Positions 35,255 through 44,304 of a stretch of 64,000 bases of DNA are shown here, piece by piece. The position numbers and the translations under genes are program-made. How positions within the stretch are numbered: the first letter of the stretch is position 1; the number at the start of each line of letters is the position of its first letter. The DNA is from Rheum nobile. Its lineage: Eukaryota; Streptophyta; Magnoliopsida; Caryophyllales; Polygonaceae. The stretch lies in contig WOAB01000606.1 in assembly GCA_027886185.1 (NCBI GenBank), positions 2,108,001 through 2,172,000 on the forward strand, read 5' to 3'. Under the pieces are notes generated by a model, which saw only the letters and a list, made by a program, of their open reading frames with translations, was not told the DNA's origin and did no database searches.

Positions 35255-35500
35255 CCCCGTTTAAGGTTTTTTCGGGGGGTGACTTAGTGCAGGGAAGGAA
35301 AGACTTACAATGGTGGTAAACACTTTCTTTAATAGGCATGGGTCTCCTCCCTGCAGGTTAGTCGGAAACAAAAACAAGAACAAAAACACACCAAAACAAG
35401 TGCAAAAATAAGGAAAGAAAAACAAGAAAAGAAAAGCATACCTCGGGTTGCCTCCCGGATAGCGCCTTAGTTATTGTCATGGCTTGACATTGTGCTACTA
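34166..35500 (-). other. 3' non-coding part of the Athila-type element
   Basis: Holds the lineage motif GAGGACAATGCAATG (complement of about 34780-34810) and a T run of about 30 at 35223-35253. The + frame at 34518-35003 is hydrophobic only because it is T-rich and has no family features, so I do not call it a gene. Confidence 0.55.
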
Positions 35501-35503
35501 TGA

Positions 35504-36673
35504 TCATGTGATATCACTCAATCCAGAACACAGCACAGACTTACTATCAGGAGGGTGTTTCTTATGATCAAATATCTTAAATGTCACCCTATCACCCCCA
35601 TACTTCACAGACACAATACCTCTACTCATAATGATTCGGATGTTAGCAGTCTTAAGAAAAGGCCTACCTAACAGTATAGGGGGCACATGCATATCATAAC
35701 CAATGTCTAACACCACAAAATCCACAGGAAAAATCATCTTATTAACCTTTACAAGAACATCCTCAACTATTCCTTTCGGAAAAACTTTGGATCCATTCAC
35801 AAATTGAATAACTAAATCAGTTTCAAGCAAAGGCCCAAGATCCAGCAATTTATACACAGAGTAGGGTAACACATTAATAGATGAGCCCAAGTCTAACATG
35901 CAATGATCAAACCTGGAGTAACCTATATCACAAGGAATACTAAACATGTCAGGATCACTACACTTTTCAGGCAAATGTCTTCCGAATGCAGCAGACACAT
36001 GTTCATTCAAATTAATTACTCTTGTCAATTTATTCCTCTTCCTAGGCCAGCATAAGCATTTCATGTATTTAGCAAATTTAGGCACAACATGCATCAGATC
36101 AAGTAAAGGGAGATTTACCTCATGCTCACCTATGGAGCTGCGCGGCTCCATATTAAGCACCAGCTTCTTCTTCACTTTTAGCATCTTAGGAAGGTGAGGA
36201 GGTGGCTTCCTAGGATCACGAGGTGGAGGAGTGTAATCAACAGGAATCGCTTCCAAAGGGTATACTCCAAGAACTGATCCGCAAAATTTTGTCCAAACTT
36301 GCGGACGCTGGTTCTCGACTTTCTCCTCTGTCTTTTCTCATTTCAGTTGTGATATGCCACTCACATTAGCCACTGGGGTCGGTTGGGGTGGTGGCTTTTC
36401 AAAATCCTCATTCATATTTGCCACAACTTGAGCCAACCTTCCAAGCTGAGTTGCCAAACTTCCAACTTGAGTTGTTAGAAGTTGGATGTTGGAGTTTGTC
36501 GCCTGATGAATAGTCATCATGCTCTGCACAAGTGACTTGAAGCCCTCCTCCATTGACGTATATGAACTTTGGCTCGTCTCTTGAGGTTCATGATAGTAAT
36601 GGGGCCAGCCTTGCTGCTGATAGTAAAAATCAAATGCTGCCATCTGTCTGGATTGAGATCTCAATGAAACCAA
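35504..36673 (-). pseudogene. Athila-type Gag C-terminus and aspartic protease, one TGA
   Basis: A single minus-strand frame with one internal TGA at 36338-36340. The first part (36673-36341) has the Gln-rich tail and a heptad-like helix (LLTTQVGSLATQLGRLAQVV) typical of Athila Gag ends. The second part has a Pro-rich link, then a retropepsin: CMLDLGSSINVLPYSVY with DLGSS in place of D-S/T-G-A, GIVEDVLVKV, FVVLDI and ILLGRPFLKTA. Gag capsid and all downstream enzymes are missing. The rest of the frame is undamaged, which fits a young copy of an already defective element. Confidence 0.75.
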
Positions 36674-36756
36674 TTAGTAACACAGGTATGGACCGTAAGA
36701 TAGGTCCACACAACAGTTGGTAAACAAACACACAATTAGAATAGTAAAATTGACTC

Positions 36757-36775
36757 CCCGGCAACGGTGCCAATT
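36757..36775 (-). other. Primer-binding site (tRNA-Asp type, minus strand)
   Basis: The complement reads TGGCACCGTTGCCGGGGA two to three bases after the LTR, one base away from the usual Athila form with GCGCC. Confidence 0.8.
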
Positions 36776-38256
36776 TGATAGGCGTTGTCGTGACACCTAT
36801 ACAAAATAATCCTAAACAAACCTAACTAATGTAGTCTGGTAAGTAAGGGTCGAATCCCACAGAGAATCAAATACTATTCCAATAATGTAATTGTATACCA
36901 ACAAGTAACCAAGGGGGTTTGCTGATTAAAACCAAAATAAATAAAAACAAAGACTTGAAATCAAATTGGAAAAATAACTCAGCCAAACAAATATCCACAC
37001 TTCAGATTGATAGATCGATCATTGGTTATTCCTAGTCCTCAATACTCATGAAAGTCCTAATCCTTGTTCTGAAATAGTTACCAGTCCAACCAGTCTTGAT
37101 AACCCTAACTATTAAACAAATCCCTACTAACCTTCACGATTTAATTCAATAGCAGCAGGAAGTTTAGGAATAGATAGGTACATGCAAGTGTAGCAACCAG
37201 TCATACAATTGCATGCAATTAATTCTCTACACAAACTAAGGGATTTAGATTCTCAACCAGTATCCTCTAATCCTTAGTAGTATGATCAATAACAATCTCA
37301 ACAGGTTGTATAGAAAAAGGGGAACCAATAGCATAATACTAATTTCTCTAGGTTGTCAGACTAGAGGGAACTACTATTAACAATCTAATTGATTTCCTAA
37401 TCAACAAATCAAGGGGAATCGATATATGATCAATGAGATTAAGCACGAGAGAAAATTAATACAATCATAGAAAGAGTAAAGGAATAACCTCACAATTCAA
37501 TCAATCCAAAGGCTTCAATTGTCTGCCTGAGCAAAAGGGAAAAAACAACGATGAATGAAACTAGGTCTAACTATTTTCTCTGTGGCAACTAGGTTTTGAG
37601 AATTGGATCCTCTCTAAAAAGTCTTAAACCTAACTTAAATACTAAAGTAATAATTCAGAAATAAAGAAAAGAAAAATAACAAACTTGGAAATAAAGTTTC
37701 GGAAATAAAATAAAACGGGAATAAGAAAACTCGTAAAATACTTTCAGCGCGTCTCCACCGCGGGTGCGGTGGCTCCACCGCCGGGTGCGGCCATTTAACA
37801 GTAGCTTCAGTTCTCTGACGATCTCGCCGCGGGTGCGGTGAGGCTGGCGCTGGGTGCGGTGGGATTCCAGTACTTCAGCTTCTGCGACACTTCAGTAAAA
37901 ACGCCATAACTTTTGATTCCCAACTCGGATTGTGCTCATATTTTGAGGACTTGTAGTAGACTTCAAGATCTAACTCCTCGAATTGGAATCACTCCATTTG
38001 GACATCTGAGTAGAGAGAACGAACCATTTGAATTCAGCCCACTGTTCTTCTACTCTTCTCTTCACTTCCTTGGCGTCTTCTAGTGGTGACTTCTTCCTCA
38101 GTGTCTCCTATGATATCCAAAATAGCTCAAACACCTCCAAATACACCAAACTTCACCCCCAAAAGCCATACACATGAATGTGTCTAAATCTACCCGAATG
38201 GCACCAATAAACCCTCTAATGACTCTTACTTAAGCCCTACAAAGTAGTGCTTATCA
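36776..38256 (-). repeat. 5' LTR (minus orientation), Athila-type element
   Basis: 1,481 bp, same ends as 32662-34142. The visible differences are C for T near 37085 and A for G near 38159. Confidence 0.9.
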
Positions 38257-38261
38257 GTGTT
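38257..38261 (+). repeat. Target duplication GTGTT, right copy
   Basis: Identical to 32657-32661; it overlaps the start of the putative MULE duplication at 38259-38269. Confidence 0.85.
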
Positions 38262-39896
38262 TTTTTTAGGGATGATCTCAGCTGCTTGAACTCGTCTCAG
38301 CTTCACGTGGAATGGGGGGCGCCTGCTTTGTCTTGATTTTGGTATTGTGGTATCCTTCTTCGTCGCTCCTATCATCGATGATCGTCCTAGAGCTCTGACC
38401 GTCTCTTCTGATCATCGGATTACCTGAAACAACCCCGGATATGGCTTCCTCGGGGGCGGGCTCTCCGATGCTCAAGTTAGTAGCGGTTCACGATCAAAAA
38501 GGGGGAGGAAAAAAGGGATGGGATGATTTGAAAATAGGCTCAGATTGCCATTGACATCGAGGTTTCTCTCTCGCTTTTCTGGGTTGCTTGTGGAAGAAGA
38601 AGAAAAGAGAACGCAACAAGGTGGAGTGAGCTCTTGTCCCTCTCTCTCCACTAACCGAATGGCTGACACAAAGTGCAAAAAGGATCCCTTCTCTCTCCTA
38701 ATTTTGGGATGTTTATAGAGGAATCTCTCTCCAAAACGGCCTTGCTGCACACTTCTCTTGATGGGATTTTCTCTCTCGTTGTTGGGCCTTGAGCTTAACC
38801 GAATTGAAGTGCATGTTGCCAACTCCCACGATCTTTTTCTCACCAGCTCAGCCCAAGCCTTTCATTGTACTTTGTTAAATTTGACTCCTATAGCCAGCCC
38901 CTCAAGCTCTTCGCGATCTTCTTCTCACCGGCTCGGCCCAGGCTCACATCGTTTGTTGGGAGTCCCGAAGCTTCTTCGCGTAGATTTGGTGTCGATCTTT
39001 CTCTTTCTTTTTTTACTTATTTTACTCATATATTTCATTCGCGAAGGTTTCACGTGAAGCCTTCTGGGTGACGTTTCAATTTCCCAAATTTTGAAATTTG
39101 AACTTTTTTCCGGATTTTTGAGCGCCTCCCTCGTTTTTCGGCCACGTGTTGATCCGGGAAGAAGCTTCGTTTTTTGTTCCGTATTGATTGCCTAATTAAA
39201 CCCCCATTTTCAGTTTCTCTTCCCCTATCTCTTCTTCATGCTTCTTCATCAAAATCTTGCAAAAAATTTCTGTTGAAGTTTCTAGTGGCCTCCTCTTATC
39301 AGTCTCGCATCTCTAGTGACTTATATCTTGCGAAAGGTAAAGTTGTATTTCCCTCCTCTCTCTTTTAATCTCCTTTCTTCTTCATTTCTTCAAAAGAGTG
39401 TGTTGCGTGGGGTCGCGCCAGAAGGGTTTTCGTCTGGTATTGGAAAAGTCTGGTACTTCCTAGGGCATCGCCGGCGATAGATTGCGGTGAAGTAGCACCC
39501 TTTGTTCCTCTATTATTTTTGTTCTAGAAAACGCTCAATTCTTCTCCTTTCACTTTTTTTGATACCCCTTTTGCTTTTTTGTGCCCTAGGGTTTGTAGAG
39601 GGATGAAAGTTCTCTCGCTTTTCTTCGCATACATTTATTTTTCTTATTTCGTTTTCGAATGACACTTAAAACCTCTCAGCCTGATTTCCGACTTATCAGT
39701 TGTGTTTCTTTTGTTTCGTGTCAGGTAGTAATAGGCGAATACCTTACTTGAATGAATTTGAAGCATAGGGTGATGAGAAAATGTAGGGCACTCCACGGAA
39801 TCGGCTCGCACTCCTTGCCCAGAGGCGCGCACTAAAGCTTTAAACGATCGACCTCCGTAGAGGGACGACAGTGATTCTCTTTCTGGACCGGCTACA
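38258..39896 (-). repeat. Probable 3' LTR (minus orientation) of the Tat relic
   Basis: Begins TGTTTT on the + strand, like the Tat LTR at 49343, and ends CTACA, followed by CTATCTCCCC, whose complement is a purine tract. A minus-strand TATA box (complement of 38712-38718, CTATAAA) fits LTR promoter use. The partner LTR is not in the window, so the borders are tentative. The frames at 38278-38843 and 38758-39057 look like chance ORFs. Confidence 0.4.
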
Positions 39897-39914
39897 TCAT
39901 CTATCTCCCCTTCG

Positions 39915-41300
39915 CGGACTTCATCAGGCGGTTTGGGGCCTCAAATCCTGAGGAAGAGGGTTAGCCATCTCCCCTTGTTGAGAGACACCGTGTATCGGGA
40001 GGAGCATGGAGACGACTGTTACTTGTCGCTCGAGGAGTTGAAGGATATAGCGGGAGCTTATCCTTTCCCGGAAGGCTCCATATTGGCCCTTCCCAAAGAA
40101 GGTTCCCTCTCCCTACCTCATTTCCCAAACATCATGGAAGTGAGTCTGCCGGCTCTAGAGGTGGGCTTTGGCGTGCCAATACATCCAGTTTTTTGAGACG
40201 TCCTTAATTCCCTTGGCGCCAGTCCCATTCAAATGCACCCCAACACTTGGAGGAGCTTTTGTTGCCTTTACTACCATTGTCGTAAGTTGAAGGTGGAGCC
40301 GACACTAGACATCGCGAAGACCTTGCTCTCCGCGCGTTGTTTACCCAATGGATACTGGTCTTGGAAGGCCGAGTACGCGCAAAAGGTTAGCAAGCCTTCA
40401 ACCTTGTTTACGTGGAAAAACAAGTGGTTCCTGCTCAAGATCATGGGTTACTTCAGGGTGAATACACTCCTTGGTCCAGCCATTCATTTCTCGTGCGTCG
40501 CTTCCGGCCCGAGGAAGCAGAGGGAAAAGAAAGCCTTGATGGCAAAATTCGAGCAGAGGCGGATCCGTGACTTTGACGAGCTCATGACCTGCAAGAGGCT
40601 TAAGGAGTTATGATTGAGTGATCCCCATCCACGCGGGGGTGAGAAATCCTTTTGCTTCAGTGCTCGAGCTTTACTCGAGCAGCAGGTTGAAGAAGCGAGC
40701 AAAGACAGGCTCGAGCTTGGGGCTCCCAAAGAGAAGGTGAAATCGCTTACGGAGGAAAATGCTTTGGTGAAGGACCTCCGCGAAGAAGTCACTGATTTGA
40801 AGAGCGAGCAAGATGAGCTGAGGAAAGAGAGAGACACAGCTAAGGAGGAGAAAGATACGAAGATCCAGGAGAATATGGCACTCCAAGAGCAAGTTGGTAG
40901 TTTAACTGAGCTTTGCCGAAAAGGCAAGCAAGAGGCGGTGGACGAGTACGCGAGTGGATATCGCTTTAAAGTGCATCATGATAACTATGTCGGGGCTAGT
41001 TATTGCTTACGTGGAGCTGTTGGTATCAAGCAGATGGTTGTCAAGTATGGGGTAGCCCCCATTGTCTTTACACCGACTGCGACGTACGGGTACAAGCCTC
41101 GCGCTCGAAAACCTTACCTTGTTCCCCCACTTGGAGAAATTAAGGGAGATCATGAAGGGGTATTAGAGGCCTGGAATGTCAATACCATGAAGGAGGACGA
41201 CCCCTTCGTGAAGAAAACAGCCCCGGCTAGTTCGACACCTCTGACTGGACCCAAGAGGCCTCGCAAGGACCCTCCGAGTGCTTCAACTCCCCAGGCTTAG
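39915..41300 (+). pseudogene. Antisense ORF of a Tat element (transposase_28/gypsy-type-like, coiled coil)
   Basis: One + frame runs from about 39915 to 41300 with TGA at 40194-40196 and 40611-40613. The first part has the plant gypsy-associated domain: LPHF, LPALEVGFGVPIHPVF, then QMHPNTWRSFCCLYYHCRK. After the second stop there is a charged coiled coil (about 40690-40920, LREEVTDLKSEQDELRKERD) and a Pro-rich basic end. Both TGAs lie where an Arg CGA is plausible. The ORF is antisense to the element's own integrase, the position known for extra ORFs of Tat elements. Its role is unknown. Confidence 0.6.
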
Positions 41301-41723
41301 TTTGGTTTCTTCCTTCTGTAATCTTCGTGGGTCTTTTCTATATGTTGGTGCTCCACCATTTGACACTGTCTTTTGTAATATTTTGGATTGTTTAACGTTG
41401 TCCCTTCGCGGACGTAACTTGTGCTCAACTCCTTTTGGATCGCCTAAGTTTTTATGCCTTTGCTATATTTTTTTTCTTCGCGTGGCTTTTTTGCATGCAT
41501 TGGTTTTTCCGTTTACTTAATGCGATTGGACATTTGACCAGTAATCATCAAATCTAGGGTGTATCTGGCGCATTTAGAGTATGACTTTGGCGAGTTATTA
41601 AATGACGCATCACTTCAACTTCTTTTATTACGTTTTTATAACTCCGACTTTCTCTCTCCCATTTGCGAAGTAAACCGCCACTTTGAGGGCAGTTAATGCA
41701 CACGTCTTCCACTTCTCTTTGCT

Positions 41724-41735
41724 AGTCTATAAATA
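41724..41735 (+). promoter_or_regulatory. TATA box before the second antisense ORF
   Basis: CTATAAATACTAGCC lies about 95 bp before the ATG at 41821, followed by a CT-rich leader. The same box is at about 45035-45046 in the duplicate. Confidence 0.55.
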
Positions 41736-41820
41736 CTAGCCCCTTCTTCGGTTCTTTCTCATTCCTTTCTTGCTCATTTTCTCACTTTTCTTGCTTTTGT
41801 TGTTTTTAAGCTCTTGTCAA

Positions 41821-42286
41821 GATGGTTGAACTTGTTCTTGAGGTTCGCCGCGATGGCGGCATTGTTTGACAACGCGGTGACCACCGCAAAGTTTCAATCC
41901 ACCGGTTTGTCGGCGGTAATGTTTCGAACATTGATGTGGGCGAAGTGGGCGAAGAAGTTTGAGAGTTCGATCTCCAAGTGATGCTCGCCTTTCTTTTTCC
42001 AGATGCGGCTATTTTTGGTGTGGGGCGTGTGTTCTATTTTCATGAGCCAATGGCTATGGGTCGGAGGCTTCGCGAGGTGAAGGACAATCGTGACACATCC
42101 ATCATCATGAAGCTTGGGAGGGAGAGGCCCGTGCAAGTCTTTGTTCAGGAACCTCCACCGCCGGGGTTTCACCAACACAGCCTTCGCTCTGCTGGCCTTT
42201 TGGCCTTGTTTTTTACATGTTTATCGCCTACCCTTCCCTCTATTTCTTCTTTTAGTTCGCAAACTAAAAGAGGAATGAAAGGGGTT
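41821..42286 (+). pseudogene. Second small antisense ORF of the Tat relic
   Basis: ATG at 41821 reads MVELVLEVRRDG; the duplicate at 45131 reads the same start and keeps the frame longer (to a stop near 45336), with CQRGDRRKVSVHRFVGGNVS. The first copy has a TGA after about 15 codons and a frame change, then resumes with FAFL-like AFLFPDAAIF and PMAMGRRLREVKDNRDTS. I do not recognise the family. A TATA box and CT-rich leader upstream suggest a real + strand transcription unit inside the element. Confidence 0.45.
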
Positions 42287-43086
42287 TAGTGGGTCTCTTG
42301 TTTAGATTACAGATAGTGCATTTTAGTTGTCGTGGAGGGGCGTTTTGTAATTAGTATTGTGCGTATATCATCCGTTAAGGAAATGGTAGTAGAATTGCTT
42401 ATGAAACATTATGTATTTACAGACTTGTCTTTTGTAAGGTACTATTTTTCTAGTTTCTCATTCTATGCGTGCCTTGTTCACGTCGAGCTTCTTGCTTTAG
42501 ACTTCTCGCTCTTGCAACTTCTTGAAGGCTCACCTGGTTTGTTTTGCCTCAACATAATTAGATGAAAATCTCTAATCGAGTTATCGCGAATATACAAATT
42601 GCATAGTATGAATGCATCATCGCTACTCGGTTCTCACTCACGACTATTGCCCTTGTGTTCTTGCTTGCCCTTTTTATGCTCGCGCGTTTTAGTATTGCTC
42701 CTTAGGCCTTGCCTACTCAACTTGCCTTTCACATCTCACTTTTTATACTTGCTTTTCATGGCTCGCGCTCGCGCCTTGTTTTCACGAATTGCATTCACGT
42801 ATTGCTTCTCATACTTGTTTTCCTACACATTGCACACTGTATTGCGTTTAGGGCCTTGCTCATTCTCAAATCGCGGATATTATATTGCTCCAACGTATTG
42901 CTTAGCTCACGAACCTTGCCCTTGTGCATCACTTGTCTTAGGCCTACACCTCAATGGTATTGCTTTCACTTATTGCGGGTGTGGACTATACAACATTGCT
43001 CGTGAGATTACTGCTTGCCTTGCTTGCTTATATGTAATTAACAAGGTGATAGAGTTTGTGAATACATACCTGAGGCGGGACCCTCT

Positions 43087-44130
43087 TCAAGCGTAATACT
43101 TGCAAAGCCGCATCACGTTCCACGAATTTGGAACTATGTTGCTTATGTGATCCTTAAGGCGATAAGCCCCCGGCACGACTTCGCGTACAACAATGAATGG
43201 CCCTTCCCATCCAAGGTCGAGCTTCACGCCTTCAGTCTTACATAGCACAAGATCGCCTTTCGCGAAGCTTCTGGGCCTCACCCTTTTGTTATAGTATGCC
43301 GCGATGCGTCGCTTGTACTCACTTTCGCATATCTCGGCCATTTCACGCGTTTCCTCTCTGAGTTGTAGTTCGAGCTGCAACTTTGTGGAGTTTTCTTCGG
43401 TGTCGTAGTGTAAGCGCCTCTCATTCGGGAAAAGATGCTCAACCGGGACCACAGCCTTTACGCCATATGTCAATGCGAAGGGCATCTCCCCTGTACCCCT
43501 CTTGGAGGTTGTCCGATTAGCCAAAAGTACGAGAGGCCGGACCTCGGCCCATCGGCCTTGTGCTCGCGTGAGCCTTCTCTTGAGATCATAAAGGATTCTT
43601 TGGTTTGCGCTTTCTACCTGGCCGTTACAACGTGGGTGAAATACTGATGCAAAGGAAAGTCGGATACCAAGGCCCTCACAAAAGCTGATTAACTCCTCCG
43701 TGTTAAACTGACGTCCGCGATCAATCACAATGTCTTGCGGTAAGCCGAATCGACAGATGATGTTCTGCCATATGAACTTCTTCACCTGCTCTACAGTTGT
43801 GGTAGCTAGCAGGACAGCTTCAATCCATTTCGTGATATATTTAATGGTAACTAGTATGAATTGAAGGTGACCTAGAGCTTTCGGGAATGGCTCGAGAAGG
43901 TCCATTCCCCACCTCGCGAAGGGACAAGGAGTACTCATGACTTGCATCTCAACACTAGGTTGATGGGAGGCAGGGGCGTGGAATTGACAAGCTTTATACA
44001 TTGGCGCTACGCGAGTAGCGTTCTTTCATTGTTCGCCAGAAATACCCCGCTCTCAATGCCTTGTACACCAGGGATCGCCACCCCAAGTGTCTGCCGCATA
44101 ACTCCCCATGGATCTCAAGCATATCTAGTA
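43087..44130 (-). pseudogene. Tat-type integrase fragment lacking the first catalytic Asp
   Basis: Minus strand: HGELCGRHLG zinc site, a one-base shift near 44020, then ACQFHAPASHQPS, RWGMDLLEPFPKA and ITKWIEA. The first catalytic position reads TIKYITKWIEA where related integrases have V-D-Y-F-T-K-W; the second (IDRGRQFN) and third (NGQVESANQ) are present. The C-terminal GPF-like module (WEGPFIVVREV, GAYRLKD) follows and the frame ends at 43087. Integrase would insert the cDNA; without the first Asp this copy cannot. The coding sequence stops at 44130, where unrelated DNA begins. Confidence 0.75.
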
Positions 44131-44304
44131 TAAAAAACGGGATTAACCGCACTATTATTGGAGCGGATTTATAAAACCGAGGTAAAGAAGAAATACGGAC
44201 CACAGTTAAATTCATAAACGCGGTGTAAAGATTTGTTTTGTTTAATTAATTAAACTCGCACCACGGTTTTGTTAACTTAACCGCGGTAAAAAAAACACGG
44301 ACCA
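44131..44304. repeat. AT-rich insert with a repeated ACCGCGGT-type motif, possibly a CACTA end
   Basis: Starts CTAGTATAAAAAACGGG, resembling the CACTACAAGAAAAACGGG tips of plant CACTA elements. AACCG(A/C)GGTAAA...CACGGACCACAGTTA-type units occur at 44175-44208 and 44277-44310. Only one end is seen, at the junction between the two duplicate copies. The CACTA assignment is a guess from the tip and subterminal repeats. Confidence 0.3.

Larger units (their letters stand above)
32662..38256 (-). mobile_element. Non-autonomous Athila-type Ty3/Gypsy element, recent insertion
   Basis: Two 1,481-bp LTRs flank 2,633 bp, inside the duplication GTGTT. I noticed only two differences between the LTRs (near 32971 and 34045), so the insertion is young. 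Orientation is minus: next to the right LTR the complement reads TGGCACCGTTGCCGGGGA, the tRNA-Asp-type primer site of Athila elements. Two motifs typical of that lineage are seen on the minus strand, CTCGAGGACGAGCAAAGG before the purine tract and GAGGACAATGCAATGTTTAAG further upstream. Only a Gag C-terminal and protease frame is present; RT, RNase H, integrase and the env-like ORF are absent, so movement needs a partner. Confidence 0.85.
11181..38258. mobile_element. Putative MULE carrying DUF1985/Ulp1 and SDE3-like genes, with three nested LTR elements
   Basis: The left end (from 11181) and the reverse complement of the pre-insertion right end (from 32658 down) share a degenerate terminal inverted repeat of about 110 bp. 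It has GCAA-N-AATACCCT near the tip, a CATTTGC block, TTTTGCAAATATA-like and TTTTTGCAAAA-like blocks in the same order; GCAAAAATACCC-type tips are common in plant MULEs. An 11-bp direct repeat flanks it. Without the nested elements it is about 8 kb. It holds two genes pointing inward, a DUF1985/Ulp1 gene from the left and an SDE3-like gene from the right. Ulp1-like genes inside MULEs are known (Kaonashi elements of Arabidopsis, CUMULE of melon). No transposase is visible, so it would be non-autonomous. The TIR and TSD are seen in the sequence; the MULE call is inferred. Confidence 0.55.
40999..43504. repeat. Internal duplication, copy 1
   Basis: From the antisense ORF C-terminus through the second antisense ORF to the integrase C-terminal half. 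It matches 44305-46816 in order, with scattered substitutions and short indels. Confidence 0.85.

Noticed and set aside
38472..39368. ORFs around the probable Tat LTR
   Set aside because: They are CT-rich readings within an LTR-like region with a TATA box on the minus strand; no domain seen.
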